Assembly: GCA_023388175.1 (NCBI GenBank)
Contig: JAEWGT010000011.1
Location: 186,001-250,000 of the forward strand
DNA length: 64,000 nt
Reading direction: 5' to 3'
Source of the DNA: Pseudomonadota bacterium
GTDB taxonomy: Bacteria; Pseudomonadota; Alphaproteobacteria; Rhizobiales; Devosiaceae
The translations under genes were made by a program, and so were the position numbers. The stretch's first letter is position 1. Each line of letters starts with the position of its first letter. The notes under the pieces are model-generated. The model was not told where the DNA came from, did no database searches, and saw only the letters and a program-made list of their open reading frames with translations. This document shows positions 41,926 to 51,287 of the stretch, piece by piece.

Positions 41926-43338
41926 TCAGAGCATCTTTCCAGGATTGAGAATGCCCTTTGGGTCCAGCGCGCCCTTGATCGCCCGCATCATGTCCAGCGC
42001 GACCGGGTCCTTCACTTGCCTGAGCAGGTCCACCTTGAGCTGGCCGATGCCGTGTTCGGCGGAAACCGAGCCGCCATGGCGCAGCACCACCGCATAGATG
42101 ACCTCGTGCATGGCTTCGTCATATTGGGCCATGAATGCCTTGGGGTCGGCGCCGACCGGCATGGAGAAATTGAAGTGGATATTGCCGTCGCCCATATGCC
42201 CGAATGGGACCGGGCGGATGCCCGGGACAAGTTTCTCGGCCGCGGCAGAGCCCTCGGCGATGAGCGCGGGAATGGCGGCGATGGGCACGGAGACGTCGTG
42301 CTTGATCGATGCCCCCTCGCGGGACTGGCACTCGCTCATCTGCTCGCGTAAGGCCCACATGCGGGTGCGGTCGGCCAGGCTTTCGGCAATGGTCGCATCC
42401 GAAATCAGCGCTTCCTCGAAGGCGGCTTCGAGCGCCGATTGCAGCGAGCCCGGCTCGGTACCGGCCATGCGGGAGAGCTCGACCAGAGCGTACCATGGCG
42501 AGGCGCTGGCGGTCGGGTCCTTGTCCAGCATGCCGTGGCGAAGCTGGATATCGAGGCCGATCCAGGGAATGAGTTCGAAGGCATTGAGGCGCGAGCCCGC
42601 GCGCTGGCGCATGAGCTGAAACAGATCGAATGCCGCATCGGGCGACGTCACGTTGACGAGGGCGGTTTCATAGTCCTCGGGCAGCGGATAGAGCTTGAGG
42701 CTGGCCGCCGTGATAATGCCCAGCGTGCCTTCTGCACCAACCAGCAGATCCTTGAGGTCGTAGCCGGTATTGTCTTTCTTGAGAGCGTTGAGGCCCTGAT
42801 AGAGCCGGCCATCGGCGAGAACGGCTTCAACGCCCATGGTCAATTCGCGGGCATTGCCATAGGCCAGCACATTGACGCCCCCGGCATTGGAGGACAACAC
42901 CCCGCCAATGCGCGCCGACCCCTGCGAGGCCAGCCACAGCGGGAACATTGCGCCTGCGGCCTCTGCGGCCTTATGGGCATTTTCCAGAATGACGCCGGCC
43001 TCTGCCACCATGACACCTGCAGCTGGGTCGACGACGCGCACCTTGTCGAGCCTGGCGAGGCTGAGGATCACCTCGTCTCCCCGCAAAGGCACCTGAGCGC
43101 CAACCAGCCCGGTATTGCCCCCTTGCGGGATGATGGAGACGCCATGCTCATGGGCCCAGCGCATGATGGCTTGAACCGCTGCGACATCGGGCGGCGTCAC
43201 CACGGCCGCGGCAGCGACACGAAAGCGCTTGCGCGGCTCGTTAAGCCACGCCCCCATCTTGCTGACATCGCCGACGACATTGTCGCTGCCCACAAGGGCA
43301 GACAGGGCGGACACGATCTCGGCGGCAGAGAGGGACAT
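41926..43338 (-). CDS. FAD-binding D-2-hydroxyglutarate-dehydrogenase-like oxidoreductase
   Basis: A 470-residue FAD_binding_4 / FAD-oxidase_C enzyme related to D-2-hydroxyglutarate dehydrogenase and glycolate oxidase GlcD. FAD-binding segments are SIIPQGGNTGLVGAQVP and ARIGGVLSSNAGGVNVLAYG. The C-terminal domain has PFGHMGDGNIHFNFSMP (metal/substrate His residues) and SAEHGIGQLK. It oxidises a D-2-hydroxyacid and passes electrons to an acceptor such as ETF; ETF-QO is encoded at 12 kb. Substrate choice is inferred from similarity. The start at 43338 removes an unlikely 23-codon extension. Confidence 0.88.
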   Translation of the reverse strand: MSLSAAEIVSALSALVGSDNVVGDVSKMGAWLNEPRKRFRVAAAAVVTPPDVAAVQAIMRWAHEHGVSIIPQGGNTGLVGAQVPLRGDEVILSLARLDKVRVVDPAAGVMVAEAGVILENAHKAAEAAGAMFPLWLASQGSARIGGVLSSNAGGVNVLAYGNARELTMGVEAVLADGRLYQGLNALKKDNTGYDLKDLLVGAEGTLGIITAASLKLYPLPEDYETALVNVTSPDAAFDLFQLMRQRAGSRLNAFELIPWIGLDIQLRHGMLDKDPTASASPWYALVELSRMAGTEPGSLQSALEAAFEEALISDATIAESLADRTRMWALREQMSECQSREGASIKHDVSVPIAAIPALIAEGSAAAEKLVPGIRPVPFGHMGDGNIHFNFSMPVGADPKAFMAQYDEAMHEVIYAVVLRHGGSVSAEHGIGQLKVDLLRQVKDPVALDMMRAIKGALDPKGILNPGKML

Positions 43339-43457
43339 GACAATTCCGGAATGATGGACAGATATGCGGGCGCTGGCCTTGTTCGCCCATGATCCCATGT
43401 GCCACAAGCGGGGCGACGACTCCAGCAGTGAGGACGCGCGGCTCCGCGTGATATGCC

Positions 43458-44078
43458 ATGACCAGCCCTGTCTGGCCGGAAATCTATTTCATCCGGCACG
43501 GTGAAACCCCCTGGAATGCCGAGCGCCGCTATCAGGGCCGCAAGGATATTCCGCTCAATGACAAGGGCAGGGGGCAGGCCAGCCAGAATGGCAAGACGCT
43601 GGCGGCCTTGTTCGAGGCGCGCGGACTTGATCCCCTGAGCTTTGAATGGCACGCCTCCCCGCTGGGGCGCACGCGCGAAACCATGGAGCGCGTGCGGCTG
43701 GGCTTTAGCCAGCACCTGCCGGACGTACAGTTCGACCTGCGGCTGATGGAAATCAGTTTCGGCGTGCTGGAAGGCAGCCTGCACGAGGAACTGCCCGCCA
43801 ATATGGCTATCGCGCCCGGCGCGCGGGACGAGGCCTATTGGGACTTCCGCCCGGAGAATGGCGAGAATTACCGCGATGTCGAGGCGCGGCTGATCGAATT
43901 TGCAGGTGTGCTCAAGGGGCCGTCCATAGTGGTTGCCCATGGCGGCATCGCCCGGACGCTGCGCGTGCTGATCGAGCGTGCGCCAATCATCGATGTCATC
44001 AACTGGGCGCCCCCACAGGACGTGATCATGCACTTCACGCCGGGAAAGATGGAACTGCTCGGCCCAGGCGACGTCTGA
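43458..44078 (+). CDS. Histidine phosphatase (phosphoglycerate-mutase-like)
   Basis: A 206-residue histidine phosphatase. The phosphohistidine is in the RHGE motif, IYFIRHGETPWNAERRYQGR, the acid Glu lies in RLMEISFGVLEG, and the second catalytic His is in VVAHGGIARTLRVL. This group covers cofactor-dependent phosphoglycerate mutase relatives and small-molecule phosphatases. The substrate cannot be decided. It is followed 53 nt later by aroC and may be co-transcribed with it. Confidence 0.88.
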   Translation: MTSPVWPEIYFIRHGETPWNAERRYQGRKDIPLNDKGRGQASQNGKTLAALFEARGLDPLSFEWHASPLGRTRETMERVRLGFSQHLPDVQFDLRLMEISFGVLEGSLHEELPANMAIAPGARDEAYWDFRPENGENYRDVEARLIEFAGVLKGPSIVVAHGGIARTLRVLIERAPIIDVINWAPPQDVIMHFTPGKMELLGPGDV

Positions 44079-44131
44079 TTGACCTTAAGGCCCGGCCTGC
44101 CTAGAAAGCGGTCAACCCAAGGGGCTGCGCC

Positions 44132-45247
44132 ATGTCTTTCAACACGTTCGGGCATCTTTTCCGTTTCACCACCTGGGGCGAAAGCCATGGGCCGGCGCTC
44201 GGCGTGGTCGTGGATGGCTGCCCGCCGGGCATCGCGCTGACGCCGGAAATGATCCAGCGCGACCTCGACCGCCGCAAGCCCGGACAGAGCAAGTTTACTA
44301 CGCAGCGCCGTGAGCCGGACGCGGTGAAAATCCTGTCCGGGGTGTTCGAGGACGAGCGCACCGATGGGCCGCGCACCACCGGCACGCCGATCTCGCTACT
44401 GATCGAAAACACCGATCAGCGCTCCAAGGATTATGGCGATATCCGCGACAAATACCGGCCCGGCCACGCCGACTACACCTATGACCAGAAATACGGCATC
44501 CGCGACTATCGTGGCGGCGGGCGCACCTCGGCGCGCGAAACCGCGGCGCGCGTTGCGGCGGGCGCGGTGGCGCGGCAGGTGCTTTCGGGAGTCACAATTC
44601 GCGCCAGCCTCGTGCAGATGGGGCCGCACAAGATCGACTATGCCAATTTTGATTGGGATCAGGTTGGCGAGAATCCGTTCTTCTGCGCCGACGCCAAGGC
44701 GGCTGCGCTCTGGGCCGACTATCTCGATGGGCTGCGCAAGGATGGCAATTCGGCCGGCGCCGTCATCGAAGTGGTCGCCGAAGGCGTGCCCGCCGGCTGG
44801 GGCGCACCGATCTATGGCAAGCTCAGCGCCGATCTCGCCTCGGCCATGATGAGCATCAATGCGGTCAAGGCGGTGGAAATCGGCGATGGGTTCGAGGCGG
44901 CAAGCCTGACCGGCGTCGAAAATGCCGACCAGATGCGGGCAGGGGCCGACAGGCCGTATTTCCTCTCCAATCACGCGGGGGGCATTCTCGGTGGTGTCAG
45001 CAATGGCGATCCGATCGTCTGCCGCTTTGCCGTCAAGCCGACCTCGTCAATTCTGACGCCACGCCAGACCGTCACCTCGGCCAATGAGGATACTGACATT
45101 GTCACCAAGGGACGCCACGATCCCTGTGTGGGCATTCGCGCTGTGCCGGTGGGCGAGGCGATGATGGCCCTGGTCCTTGCCGACCACATGCTGCGCCATC
45201 GCGGCCAGACCGGCCGAGAGGGCGGGATGGGTTTTCAGCGGAATTAG
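44132..45247 (+). CDS. aroC: Chorismate synthase
   Basis: FMN-dependent enzyme that converts EPSP to chorismate, the last step of the shikimate pathway. The 371 residues show all three family signatures: FTTWGESHGPALGVVVDG with the N-terminal conserved His, DYRGGGRTSARETAARVAAG in the middle, and RHDPCVGIRAVPVGEAM near the end. Length is standard. It follows the histidine phosphatase gene. Confidence 0.97.
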   Translation: MSFNTFGHLFRFTTWGESHGPALGVVVDGCPPGIALTPEMIQRDLDRRKPGQSKFTTQRREPDAVKILSGVFEDERTDGPRTTGTPISLLIENTDQRSKDYGDIRDKYRPGHADYTYDQKYGIRDYRGGGRTSARETAARVAAGAVARQVLSGVTIRASLVQMGPHKIDYANFDWDQVGENPFFCADAKAAALWADYLDGLRKDGNSAGAVIEVVAEGVPAGWGAPIYGKLSADLASAMMSINAVKAVEIGDGFEAASLTGVENADQMRAGADRPYFLSNHAGGILGGVSNGDPIVCRFAVKPTSSILTPRQTVTSANEDTDIVTKGRHDPCVGIRAVPVGEAMMALVLADHMLRHRGQTGREGGMGFQRN

Positions 45248-45303
45248 CTGTCCTGCGCGGTGAGGGCCGTATCAGCAGCAGTGTCGCTGCAACCCACGAT
45301 GGC

Positions 45304-46224
45304 TCAGGCCGCCAGCGACAAGCGTGACCCGAACAGGCTGCGCCTGACCCTTATTCGCCCCAGCGCTTCCAGATATTCCACATGCGCGGCAATGGTCATG
45401 CGCGCGGCCAGCCGCACCCGCGCCGGCTGCGTGGGATAGATGGCGTCGACCACCTGTCCGAGCCGGTGCGCGCCCTTGCCGACTGCGGCGATCACCTGTT
45501 CATTGCGCATCTGACGGTGGGCTCTGAGCGCTGCCGCATGGGCCGGGCCATCAGCGATAGGGCCGCCATGTGCGGGCAGGTAGCGCGCAAAGGGCAGGGC
45601 GATGACCTTGTCGAGCGAGGCGAAATAATCAGCCATGGACCCGTCCGGCACTGGCACCAGCGTGGAATTCCAGCCCATGACGTGATCGCCAGAGAGCAGG
45701 GTATCCGTTCCGGCAAGGCCAAAGGCGAGATGATTGGCGCAATGGCCAGGCGTGGCGTGGATGCTCACCGCTAAGTCGCCCGCCTCGATAATCTCGCCAT
45801 CGGCAAGAATACGGTCTGGCACCAGATCCCAATCGCAGGACTTCCGGATCGGATTGATCTCGAATCGCCTGAGCGGGCGCGACAGGCGATGCTGCCCGCC
45901 GAACCAGAGCGGGGCCCCGAGACGCCGCGACCAGAATCGCGCCGATGCGCTGTGATCTTTGTGGGTATGCGTGAGCAGAATGGCATCCACCTTTCGGCCC
46001 CCGATTGCAGCCAGCAGAGCCGCTTCGTGCCGCTCGTCTTCCGGTCCGGGATCGACCAGCGCCAACCGCTCATGCCCAAGCAAAAAGCTGTTCGTGCCGG
46101 TGAATGTATAGGGCGAGGCATTAGGCGCAGTTATGCGCACCACGCCCGGCGCCTGATGCACTGCACGGCCATGCTCCGGACGAAAGTCTGTGTCGAAGTG
46201 GACAGCTTGGATGGTGCCTGCCAT
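45304..46224 (-). CDS. MBL-fold metallo-hydrolase (LACTB2-like)
   Basis: A 306-residue metallo-beta-lactamase-fold hydrolase. Metal ligands are HxHxDH in LLTHTHKDHSASARF, His in HATPGHCANHLAFGL, Asp in LLSGDHVMGWNSTLV and His in YLPAHGGPIADGP. The C-terminal helical region (about 230-300) includes a winged-helix-like part typical of LACTB2-type proteins, some of which cut RNA. The substrate is unknown. The start was placed at 46224 (MAGTIQ); a start at 46293 is possible but overlaps the divergent bioY upstream region. Confidence 0.83.
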   Translation of the reverse strand: MAGTIQAVHFDTDFRPEHGRAVHQAPGVVRITAPNASPYTFTGTNSFLLGHERLALVDPGPEDERHEAALLAAIGGRKVDAILLTHTHKDHSASARFWSRRLGAPLWFGGQHRLSRPLRRFEINPIRKSCDWDLVPDRILADGEIIEAGDLAVSIHATPGHCANHLAFGLAGTDTLLSGDHVMGWNSTLVPVPDGSMADYFASLDKVIALPFARYLPAHGGPIADGPAHAAALRAHRQMRNEQVIAAVGKGAHRLGQVVDAIYPTQPARVRLAARMTIAAHVEYLEALGRIRVRRSLFGSRLSLAA

Positions 46225-46318
46225 TGCGCGCCGGGTTGCGAAAACGTAAGAAGCGAGGGACGGAATGATCCTGCGGCCAAATGGAGCAGGCATTCACTTC
46301 AAGCACGGAAGGTACGAA

Positions 46319-46933
46319 ATGGCCGTCACTTTGACCACGCCGAATACGCTCCTCGGCGCATTCCAGCCCAAGAATAATGTCGCCAAGCTGGCGACCAATG
46401 GCACAATCGTGGTGTTGGGCACGCTGCTCATCACCGCCGCAGCCAAGATCAATGTGCCGGTCTGGCCGGTTCCGGTGACCCTGCAGAGCTTTGCCATTGC
46501 CGCGCTTGCCGCTGGCTTCGGCATGCGTATCGCCCTTGCCACCGTTGCGCTTTACCTGGCCCAGGGTGCTTTCGGCCTGCCGGTTTTCGCTACCGGCGGC
46601 GGCCTGCCCTATCTCGTCGGCCCGACCGGCGGCTTCCTCCTCGGCTTCCTGGCGCAGGCGGCAATCGTTGGCTTTGCTGCCGATCGCGGCGCATCGGGCC
46701 GTCCCTTCACGCTGTTTGCCGCCATGATGGTCGGCACGGCCGTTCTCTATGTCTTCGGCTTTGCCTGGCTTGTCGCCATGGCCGGCCAGGCCGCCTGGGT
46801 CGATCAGACCAATGTCGTGGCCTCCGCCTTCGCCAAGGCCGTGCAGCCCTTCATCATCTGGGATATCCTCAAGATGGCCTTTGCGGCGCTGACCGTTACC
46901 GGTCTGTGGGGCGTGTTCGCCAACAAGCGCTAA
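46319..46933 (+). CDS. bioY: Biotin transporter S component BioY
   Basis: Substrate-binding membrane protein of the biotin ECF transporter, 204 residues and six helices. The diagnostic segment INVPVWPVPVTLQSFAIAAL is near residue 40, followed by LATVALYLAQGAFGLPVFATG and LVGPTGGFLLGF. No bioM or bioN is adjacent, so it must use a shared energy module or act alone. No BioR-type palindrome was found upstream. The ATG at 46319 has GGAAGG seven nt upstream. A strong terminator follows. Confidence 0.93.
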   Translation: MAVTLTTPNTLLGAFQPKNNVAKLATNGTIVVLGTLLITAAAKINVPVWPVPVTLQSFAIAALAAGFGMRIALATVALYLAQGAFGLPVFATGGGLPYLVGPTGGFLLGFLAQAAIVGFAADRGASGRPFTLFAAMMVGTAVLYVFGFAWLVAMAGQAAWVDQTNVVASAFAKAVQPFIIWDILKMAFAALTVTGLWGVFANKR

Positions 46934-46950
46934 GCCGCTTTGATTATCGC

Positions 46951-46980
46951 AAAGGGCCGGTGGCAACACCGGCCCTTTTT
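46951..46980 (+). terminator. Strong Rho-independent terminator after bioY
   Basis: Perfect 12-bp stem AAAGGGCCGGTG / CACCGGCCCTTT with a GCAA tetraloop, merging into a T run. It begins 18 nt after the bioY stop and separates bioY from ku. Confidence 0.9.
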
Positions 46981-47134
46981 CGTTGCGGCGCTCATGCGGC
47001 ACGATAATTCAAGAGAAGCGGAAGTCCTGGCCGCCCGATGGCGCCCCGTCAGGCCCAAGCGTGTTTCCCGGCGATGCCGGAACAGCTGGGCCGGTGAGGC
47101 GTTGAGTCGGGCGTTTTTCGTGAGGATTTCTGCC

Positions 47135-48007
47135 ATGCCCGCATCCCGCCCCATCTGGAAAGGCCAGCTTCGCCTCTCGTTGGTTGCCATCCCGGTCGAG
47201 CTGTTCAGCGCCGCACGCACCGGTGCCAAGCCGAGTTTCCGCCAGATTCACGAGCCGACGGGAAAGCCGATCCACTATGAAAAGGTGGTGGCCGGGGTGG
47301 GCCCGGTGGACAAGGACGAGATCATCAAGGGCTTCGAATACGAGAAGGGCGACTATGTCCTGCTCACCGATGATGAAATCGACGCGGTAAAGCTCGAAAC
47401 GCGCAAGACGCTGGAACTGACCCAGTTTGTGGGCGCCTGCGAGATAGACCCGATCTATTACGACAAGTCCTACTTCGTCGTGCCCACCGACGAGCTTGCC
47501 GAGGACGCCTTCCGGGTGATCCGCGACGCCTTGCGCAAGACACAGAAGGTGGGACTGGGCCAGCTGTCCATGCGCGGCAAGGAATATCTGGCGGCAATCA
47601 AGCCGAGCGGCACCGGGCTCATGCTGGAAACGCTGCACTACGAAGACGAAATCCGCAAATCTGACCCGTTCTTTTCCACCATCTCGGGCAAGAAGGCCGA
47701 AGCCGACCTGCTCGACGTCGCCACGGCGCTTATAGAGAAGAAAACCGCCCCCTTCGATGCCGGTGCTTTCAAGGATCATTATCAGACGGCCCTGCGCGAC
47801 CTCATCAAGCGCAAGATGAAAGCCAAGGGGCGCAGGATCACCCGGAAGGACGACGAGGCGCCCGAACGCCCGAGCGGAGAAAACGTCGTCGATCTGATGG
47901 CGGCGCTCAAGGAAAGCCTTGAGGGCGGCAAGAAGGCGGCCAAGGCGTCATCCGCCAAAGGCACGGCGCGAAAAACCTCGGCCAATACGAGAAAGAAGGC
48001 GGGCTGA
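47135..48007 (+). CDS. ku: Non-homologous end-joining protein Ku
   Basis: Bacterial Ku homodimer subunit that binds DNA double-strand ends and recruits LigD. The 290-residue protein begins RPIWKGQLRLSLVAIPVELF, the family signature, with the core segments IHYEKVVAGVGPV and FVGACEIDPIYYDKSYFVVP. The C-terminal tail after residue 255 is Lys-, Ser- and Ala-rich (KKAAKASSAKGTARKTSANT), typical of DNA-binding Ku tails. The ATG at 47135 with GAGGA upstream was chosen; the extra N-terminal open frame lies over the bioY terminator. ligD follows after 2 nt. Confidence 0.94.
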   Translation: MPASRPIWKGQLRLSLVAIPVELFSAARTGAKPSFRQIHEPTGKPIHYEKVVAGVGPVDKDEIIKGFEYEKGDYVLLTDDEIDAVKLETRKTLELTQFVGACEIDPIYYDKSYFVVPTDELAEDAFRVIRDALRKTQKVGLGQLSMRGKEYLAAIKPSGTGLMLETLHYEDEIRKSDPFFSTISGKKAEADLLDVATALIEKKTAPFDAGAFKDHYQTALRDLIKRKMKAKGRRITRKDDEAPERPSGENVVDLMAALKESLEGGKKAAKASSAKGTARKTSANTRKKAG

Positions 48008-48009
48008 GG

Positions 48010-50574
48010 ATGGCCAGCAAAGCCCAGGATCTGCTCAAGGATTACAAGGCCAAGCGCAACTTCGCAAAGACCCAGGAACCTGCCGGAGCGCCGCCTGCAG
48101 CGGGAGAGGCGGGCCGTGGCAGTTTCGTCGTGCAGAAACATGACGCCACGCGCCTGCACTATGATTTTCGCATCGAGCTCGACGGCGTCTTGAAGAGCTG
48201 GGCGGTGACCAAGGGGCCATCCAACAATCCCGCCGACAAGCGCCTTGCAGTGCGCGTCGAGGATCACCCGCTCGAATATGGGACTTTCGAGGGCACTATC
48301 CCGAAGGAGGAGTATGGCGGCGGCACTGTCATGCTTTGGGATCGGGGCAGCTGGGAGCCAATCGGGGAGCCGCATGAAGGGCTCGAAAAAGGCGACCTCA
48401 AGCTCCGTCTTTTCGGCGAGCGGATGAAGGGCGAATATGTCCTGGTGCATATGAAGGGCCGCGACACCAAACGGCGCTCGGGGCCGGATCGGGAAAACTG
48501 GCTGCTGATCAAGCACCGCGACGCCCATGCGCGCGACAAGGATACGCTGACCACGCGCTTTACCCGTTCGGTGGCCAGCGGCCGCGATTTCAAGGGCATC
48601 GCCTCGGGCGCCGAACCGACGAAGAAGACGGACATGAAGGCGGATGCGGTCTGGCATTCCGACCCCGAAGAGGCCGAGAAGGCCGACCAGAAAACCCGGG
48701 TCACCTCCCAGACGAATAGCGGCAAGGTCCCAGGCTTTCGCCCGGTGCAACTGGCTACCCTGGTGGATAGCGTGCCGGCGGGAGATGGCTGGCTGTTCGA
48801 GATGAAATATGACGGCTATCGCTGCCTGGCAGCGGTGGATGGTGACAGCGTCAAGCTGTTTACCCGCAACGGGCTGGACTGGACCGATCAGTTCGGCGCG
48901 CTGGTCGAACCCTTGCGGACGCTCAAGCTGGGCTCGGCGCTGATCGACGGGGAAGTTTGCGCCTTCGACAGCAAGGGCCGCACCGATTTCACCACGCTCA
49001 AGAATGTGCTGTCCGAGGGCGGGCGGCTCGAATATTTCGCTTTCGACCTCCTGGAGCTGAACGGCAAAGACCTGACCAAAAAGCCGCTGGTCGAGCGCAA
49101 GGCGGCACTCGAAAAACTGCTGGGCAAATCGGCGCGCAAGGATCCGGTCCAATATTCCTCCCATGTCAGCGGGCATGGGCAAAAAGTGTTCGACGCGCTT
49201 TGCCGCGATGGCCATGAAGGCGTGATCGCCAAGCGCGCCGACGATCCTTATCGCGGTGCGCGCAGCAGAAGCTGGCTCAAGATCAAGTGCCTCAAACGGC
49301 AGGAATTCGTCATCGGCGGCTGGTCGCCATCCACCCGGCGCAAGGGCTTTGCCTCGCTGCTGCTGGGCGCATGGGAGAATGGCAAGCTGGCCTATCGTGG
49401 CCGCGTCGGCACCGGCTTCAATCAGGACCTGCTCGAAGAGCTCGGCGCCAGGCTGGAAAAGCTGGAGCGCAAGACCAGTCCCCTTGCCGGGGTGCCAAAG
49501 GAAATGGCGCGCGCCGCGCATTGGGTAAAGCCGGATCTGGTGGCTGAGATCGCCTATACCGAGCTGACTGGAGCCAACATCCTGCGCCATCCCAGCTTTA
49601 TCGGCCTGCGCGACGACAAGGCGGCGGAGGAGGTCAGAATGGAAAAGTCCGTAGATCTCGACGATGGGGAAGAGGTGGCGGAACGCCTCGGTGTGCGCCT
49701 CACCTCGCCGGAGCGTGTGGTCTATCCGGGGCAGGGGATCACCAAGGCGCAATTGGTGGCCTATTACGAAGATGTGGCCGAAGCGATGCTCCCCCATATT
49801 GAAAATCGCCCCCTCAGCCTGGTGCGCTGTCCGCAGGGACGCGCCAAGCAGTGCTTTTTCCAGAAACACGATACCGGCGGGTTTCCTCCCCAATTGCTGT
49901 CAAAGGCGATTGCCGAAAAGGATGGGGGGAAGAAGGATTATTTCTACATCACCGAGTTGGCCGGACTGGTCGCCGGAACGCAGATGAATGTGCTCGAATG
50001 GCACATCTGGGGTTCGCGTTTCTCCAACATCGAAAAGCCCGACCGTCTGGTCTTCGACATCGACCCCGACGAAGGGCTTGAATTTTCGGCAATTGCCAGC
50101 GCCGCCATCGATATTCGGGACCGTCTCGATGGTCTGGGGCTGAAAAGCTATGCGCTGGTGTCGGGCGGCAAAGGCATTCATGTCGTCGTGCCGTTAAAAC
50201 CGGCGAAGGAATGGCCGGACATCAAGGCGTTCTGCCGGGCGCTCGCCGTCAACATGACAGAGGATGAGCCGGACCGCTTCACCGCCAGCCTCTCCAAGGC
50301 GCGACGCAAGGGGCGGCTGTTTATTGACTATCTGCGCAATGAACGCGGCTCGACGGCCATCTGTCCATGGTCCGTCCGCTCACGCGAGAACGCGCCGGTT
50401 GCCGTGCCGCTGGACTGGGACGAGGTGTCAAAGCTCAAGCAGGCCAATGGCTTTTCGCTCACTGACGCAGCCGGGCGCGCCAAAGACAAGGCGGCTTGGG
50501 CGGACTATTTCGAGCAGAACCAGACGCTGACCGTCAAAATGCTGAAAGCGGTCGGCGCCGAAAGCGAGAGTTGA
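48010..50574 (+). CDS. ligD: Multifunctional DNA ligase D
   Basis: End-joining ligase of 854 residues with three domains in the order phosphoesterase, ligase, polymerase. The phosphoesterase domain has QKHDATRLHYDFRIELDG near residue 42, with its catalytic His and Asp. The ligase domain carries the nucleotidyl Lys in EMKYDGYRCL. The C-terminal primase-polymerase domain carries LVFDIDPDEGL with the catalytic DxD and SGGKGIHVVVPL. Together with Ku, 2 nt upstream, this is a complete minimal NHEJ system. The terminator shared with tRNA-Pro lies 105 nt downstream. Confidence 0.95.
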   Translation: MASKAQDLLKDYKAKRNFAKTQEPAGAPPAAGEAGRGSFVVQKHDATRLHYDFRIELDGVLKSWAVTKGPSNNPADKRLAVRVEDHPLEYGTFEGTIPKEEYGGGTVMLWDRGSWEPIGEPHEGLEKGDLKLRLFGERMKGEYVLVHMKGRDTKRRSGPDRENWLLIKHRDAHARDKDTLTTRFTRSVASGRDFKGIASGAEPTKKTDMKADAVWHSDPEEAEKADQKTRVTSQTNSGKVPGFRPVQLATLVDSVPAGDGWLFEMKYDGYRCLAAVDGDSVKLFTRNGLDWTDQFGALVEPLRTLKLGSALIDGEVCAFDSKGRTDFTTLKNVLSEGGRLEYFAFDLLELNGKDLTKKPLVERKAALEKLLGKSARKDPVQYSSHVSGHGQKVFDALCRDGHEGVIAKRADDPYRGARSRSWLKIKCLKRQEFVIGGWSPSTRRKGFASLLLGAWENGKLAYRGRVGTGFNQDLLEELGARLEKLERKTSPLAGVPKEMARAAHWVKPDLVAEIAYTELTGANILRHPSFIGLRDDKAAEEVRMEKSVDLDDGEEVAERLGVRLTSPERVVYPGQGITKAQLVAYYEDVAEAMLPHIENRPLSLVRCPQGRAKQCFFQKHDTGGFPPQLLSKAIAEKDGGKKDYFYITELAGLVAGTQMNVLEWHIWGSRFSNIEKPDRLVFDIDPDEGLEFSAIASAAIDIRDRLDGLGLKSYALVSGGKGIHVVVPLKPAKEWPDIKAFCRALAVNMTEDEPDRFTASLSKARRKGRLFIDYLRNERGSTAICPWSVRSRENAPVAVPLDWDEVSKLKQANGFSLTDAAGRAKDKAAWADYFEQNQTLTVKMLKAVGAESES

Positions 50575-50678
50575 AATCGGCACAGCCATGGATGCGACCA
50601 CTTTGGCTGCTGAGCAATGAATGTGGCCATCAGCGAAACATTCATGGGGAGAATGCCTGCCTCGTCGCCGAAACGAAA

Positions 50679-50709
50679 CAGGGGCCCGGGAGATGATCCC
50701 GAGCCCCTG
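50679..50709 (-). terminator. Terminator of tRNA-Pro, shared with ligD
   Basis: Thirteen-pair stem with one mismatch, CAGGGGCCCGGGA / TCCCGAGCCCCTG, loop of 5 nt. On the minus strand it follows the tRNA 3' end by 6 nt and is followed by TTTCGTTT. On the plus strand it is followed by TTCTATT, so it may also end the ligD transcript. Confidence 0.75.
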
Positions 50710-50715
50710 TTCTAT

Positions 50716-50792
50716 TGGTCGGAGTAGAGTGATTCGAACACTCGACCCCCTGCTCCCGAAGCAGGTGCGCTACCAGGCTGCGCTATACTCCG
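50716..50792 (-). tRNA. tRNA-Pro (anticodon CGG)
   Basis: 77-nt cloverleaf on the minus strand. The acceptor stem is CGGAGTA / TACTCCG, the D arm reads GCGCAGCCTGGTAGCGC, the anticodon loop is within TGCTTCGGGAGCA with anticodon CGG, and the T arm is GAGTGTTCGAATCACTC. The terminal CCA is encoded (TGG at 50716-50718 on the plus strand). Confidence 0.95.
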
Positions 50793-50961
50793 TCAGGATC
50801 GCGACCACGGGAATGAGCATCCGTTTTATCCTGGATGCCGTCACGAATGGCGGCGTTATAGCGGTGGGACCGCCACTGTTCAAGCGCTTCGCACAACCTT
50901 TTCAAGCAGTGGGCACATCGTGTTGCGAAGCATCTGCAAACCGTGTAGGAACCGCGCCAGT

Positions 50962-51036
50962 TGGGGCGTCGCCAAGTGGTAAGGCATCGGTTTTTGGTAC
51001 CGACATTCCCAGGTTCGAATCCTGGCGCCCCAGCCA
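50962..51036 (+). tRNA. tRNA-Gln (anticodon TTG)
   Basis: 75-nt cloverleaf with acceptor stem TGGGGCG / CGCCCCA, D arm GCCAAGTGGTAAGGC, anticodon loop TTTTGGT (anticodon TTG) on stem TCGGT / ACCGA, and T arm CCCAGGTTCGAATCCTGGG-like. CCA is encoded. A weak promoter, TTGCGA and TGTAGG spaced 16 nt, ends about 14 nt upstream. tRNA genes are common integration sites, and the next 800 bp hold gene debris. Confidence 0.95.
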
Positions 51037-51287
51037 TTATTCTGCATGTAGTATGTCAATATCCCCTGGCGTCTCTGGCTTCCAGTTCTCCAGAGCAATC
51101 CTGATCGTGGGCTTGAATCGCATTATCTGGTGTACATGCCCGTGATGCATAGCGCGGTCCGACCTTCTTCCTCTTGGCGCCGTCTATTACTGGTAGCGCC
51201 GATTGCCGGCGTCCAGAGCTTGCAGCGTTCGTTGGATCTTCAGCCAAAAGCGGAAGCCTCTGCCGTTCCATTGATTGCCGATCTGCC

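Noticed and set aside
46225..46318. Search for a BioR palindrome before bioY
   Set aside because: No TTATMKATAA-like sequence was found.
47782..49893. 703-codon minus-strand frame
   Set aside because: Antisense of ligD.
50783..51037. Minus-strand frame beginning GAPGFEPG over tRNA-Gln
   Set aside because: This is the antisense of the tRNA T arm and acceptor stem, a well-known false protein prediction.
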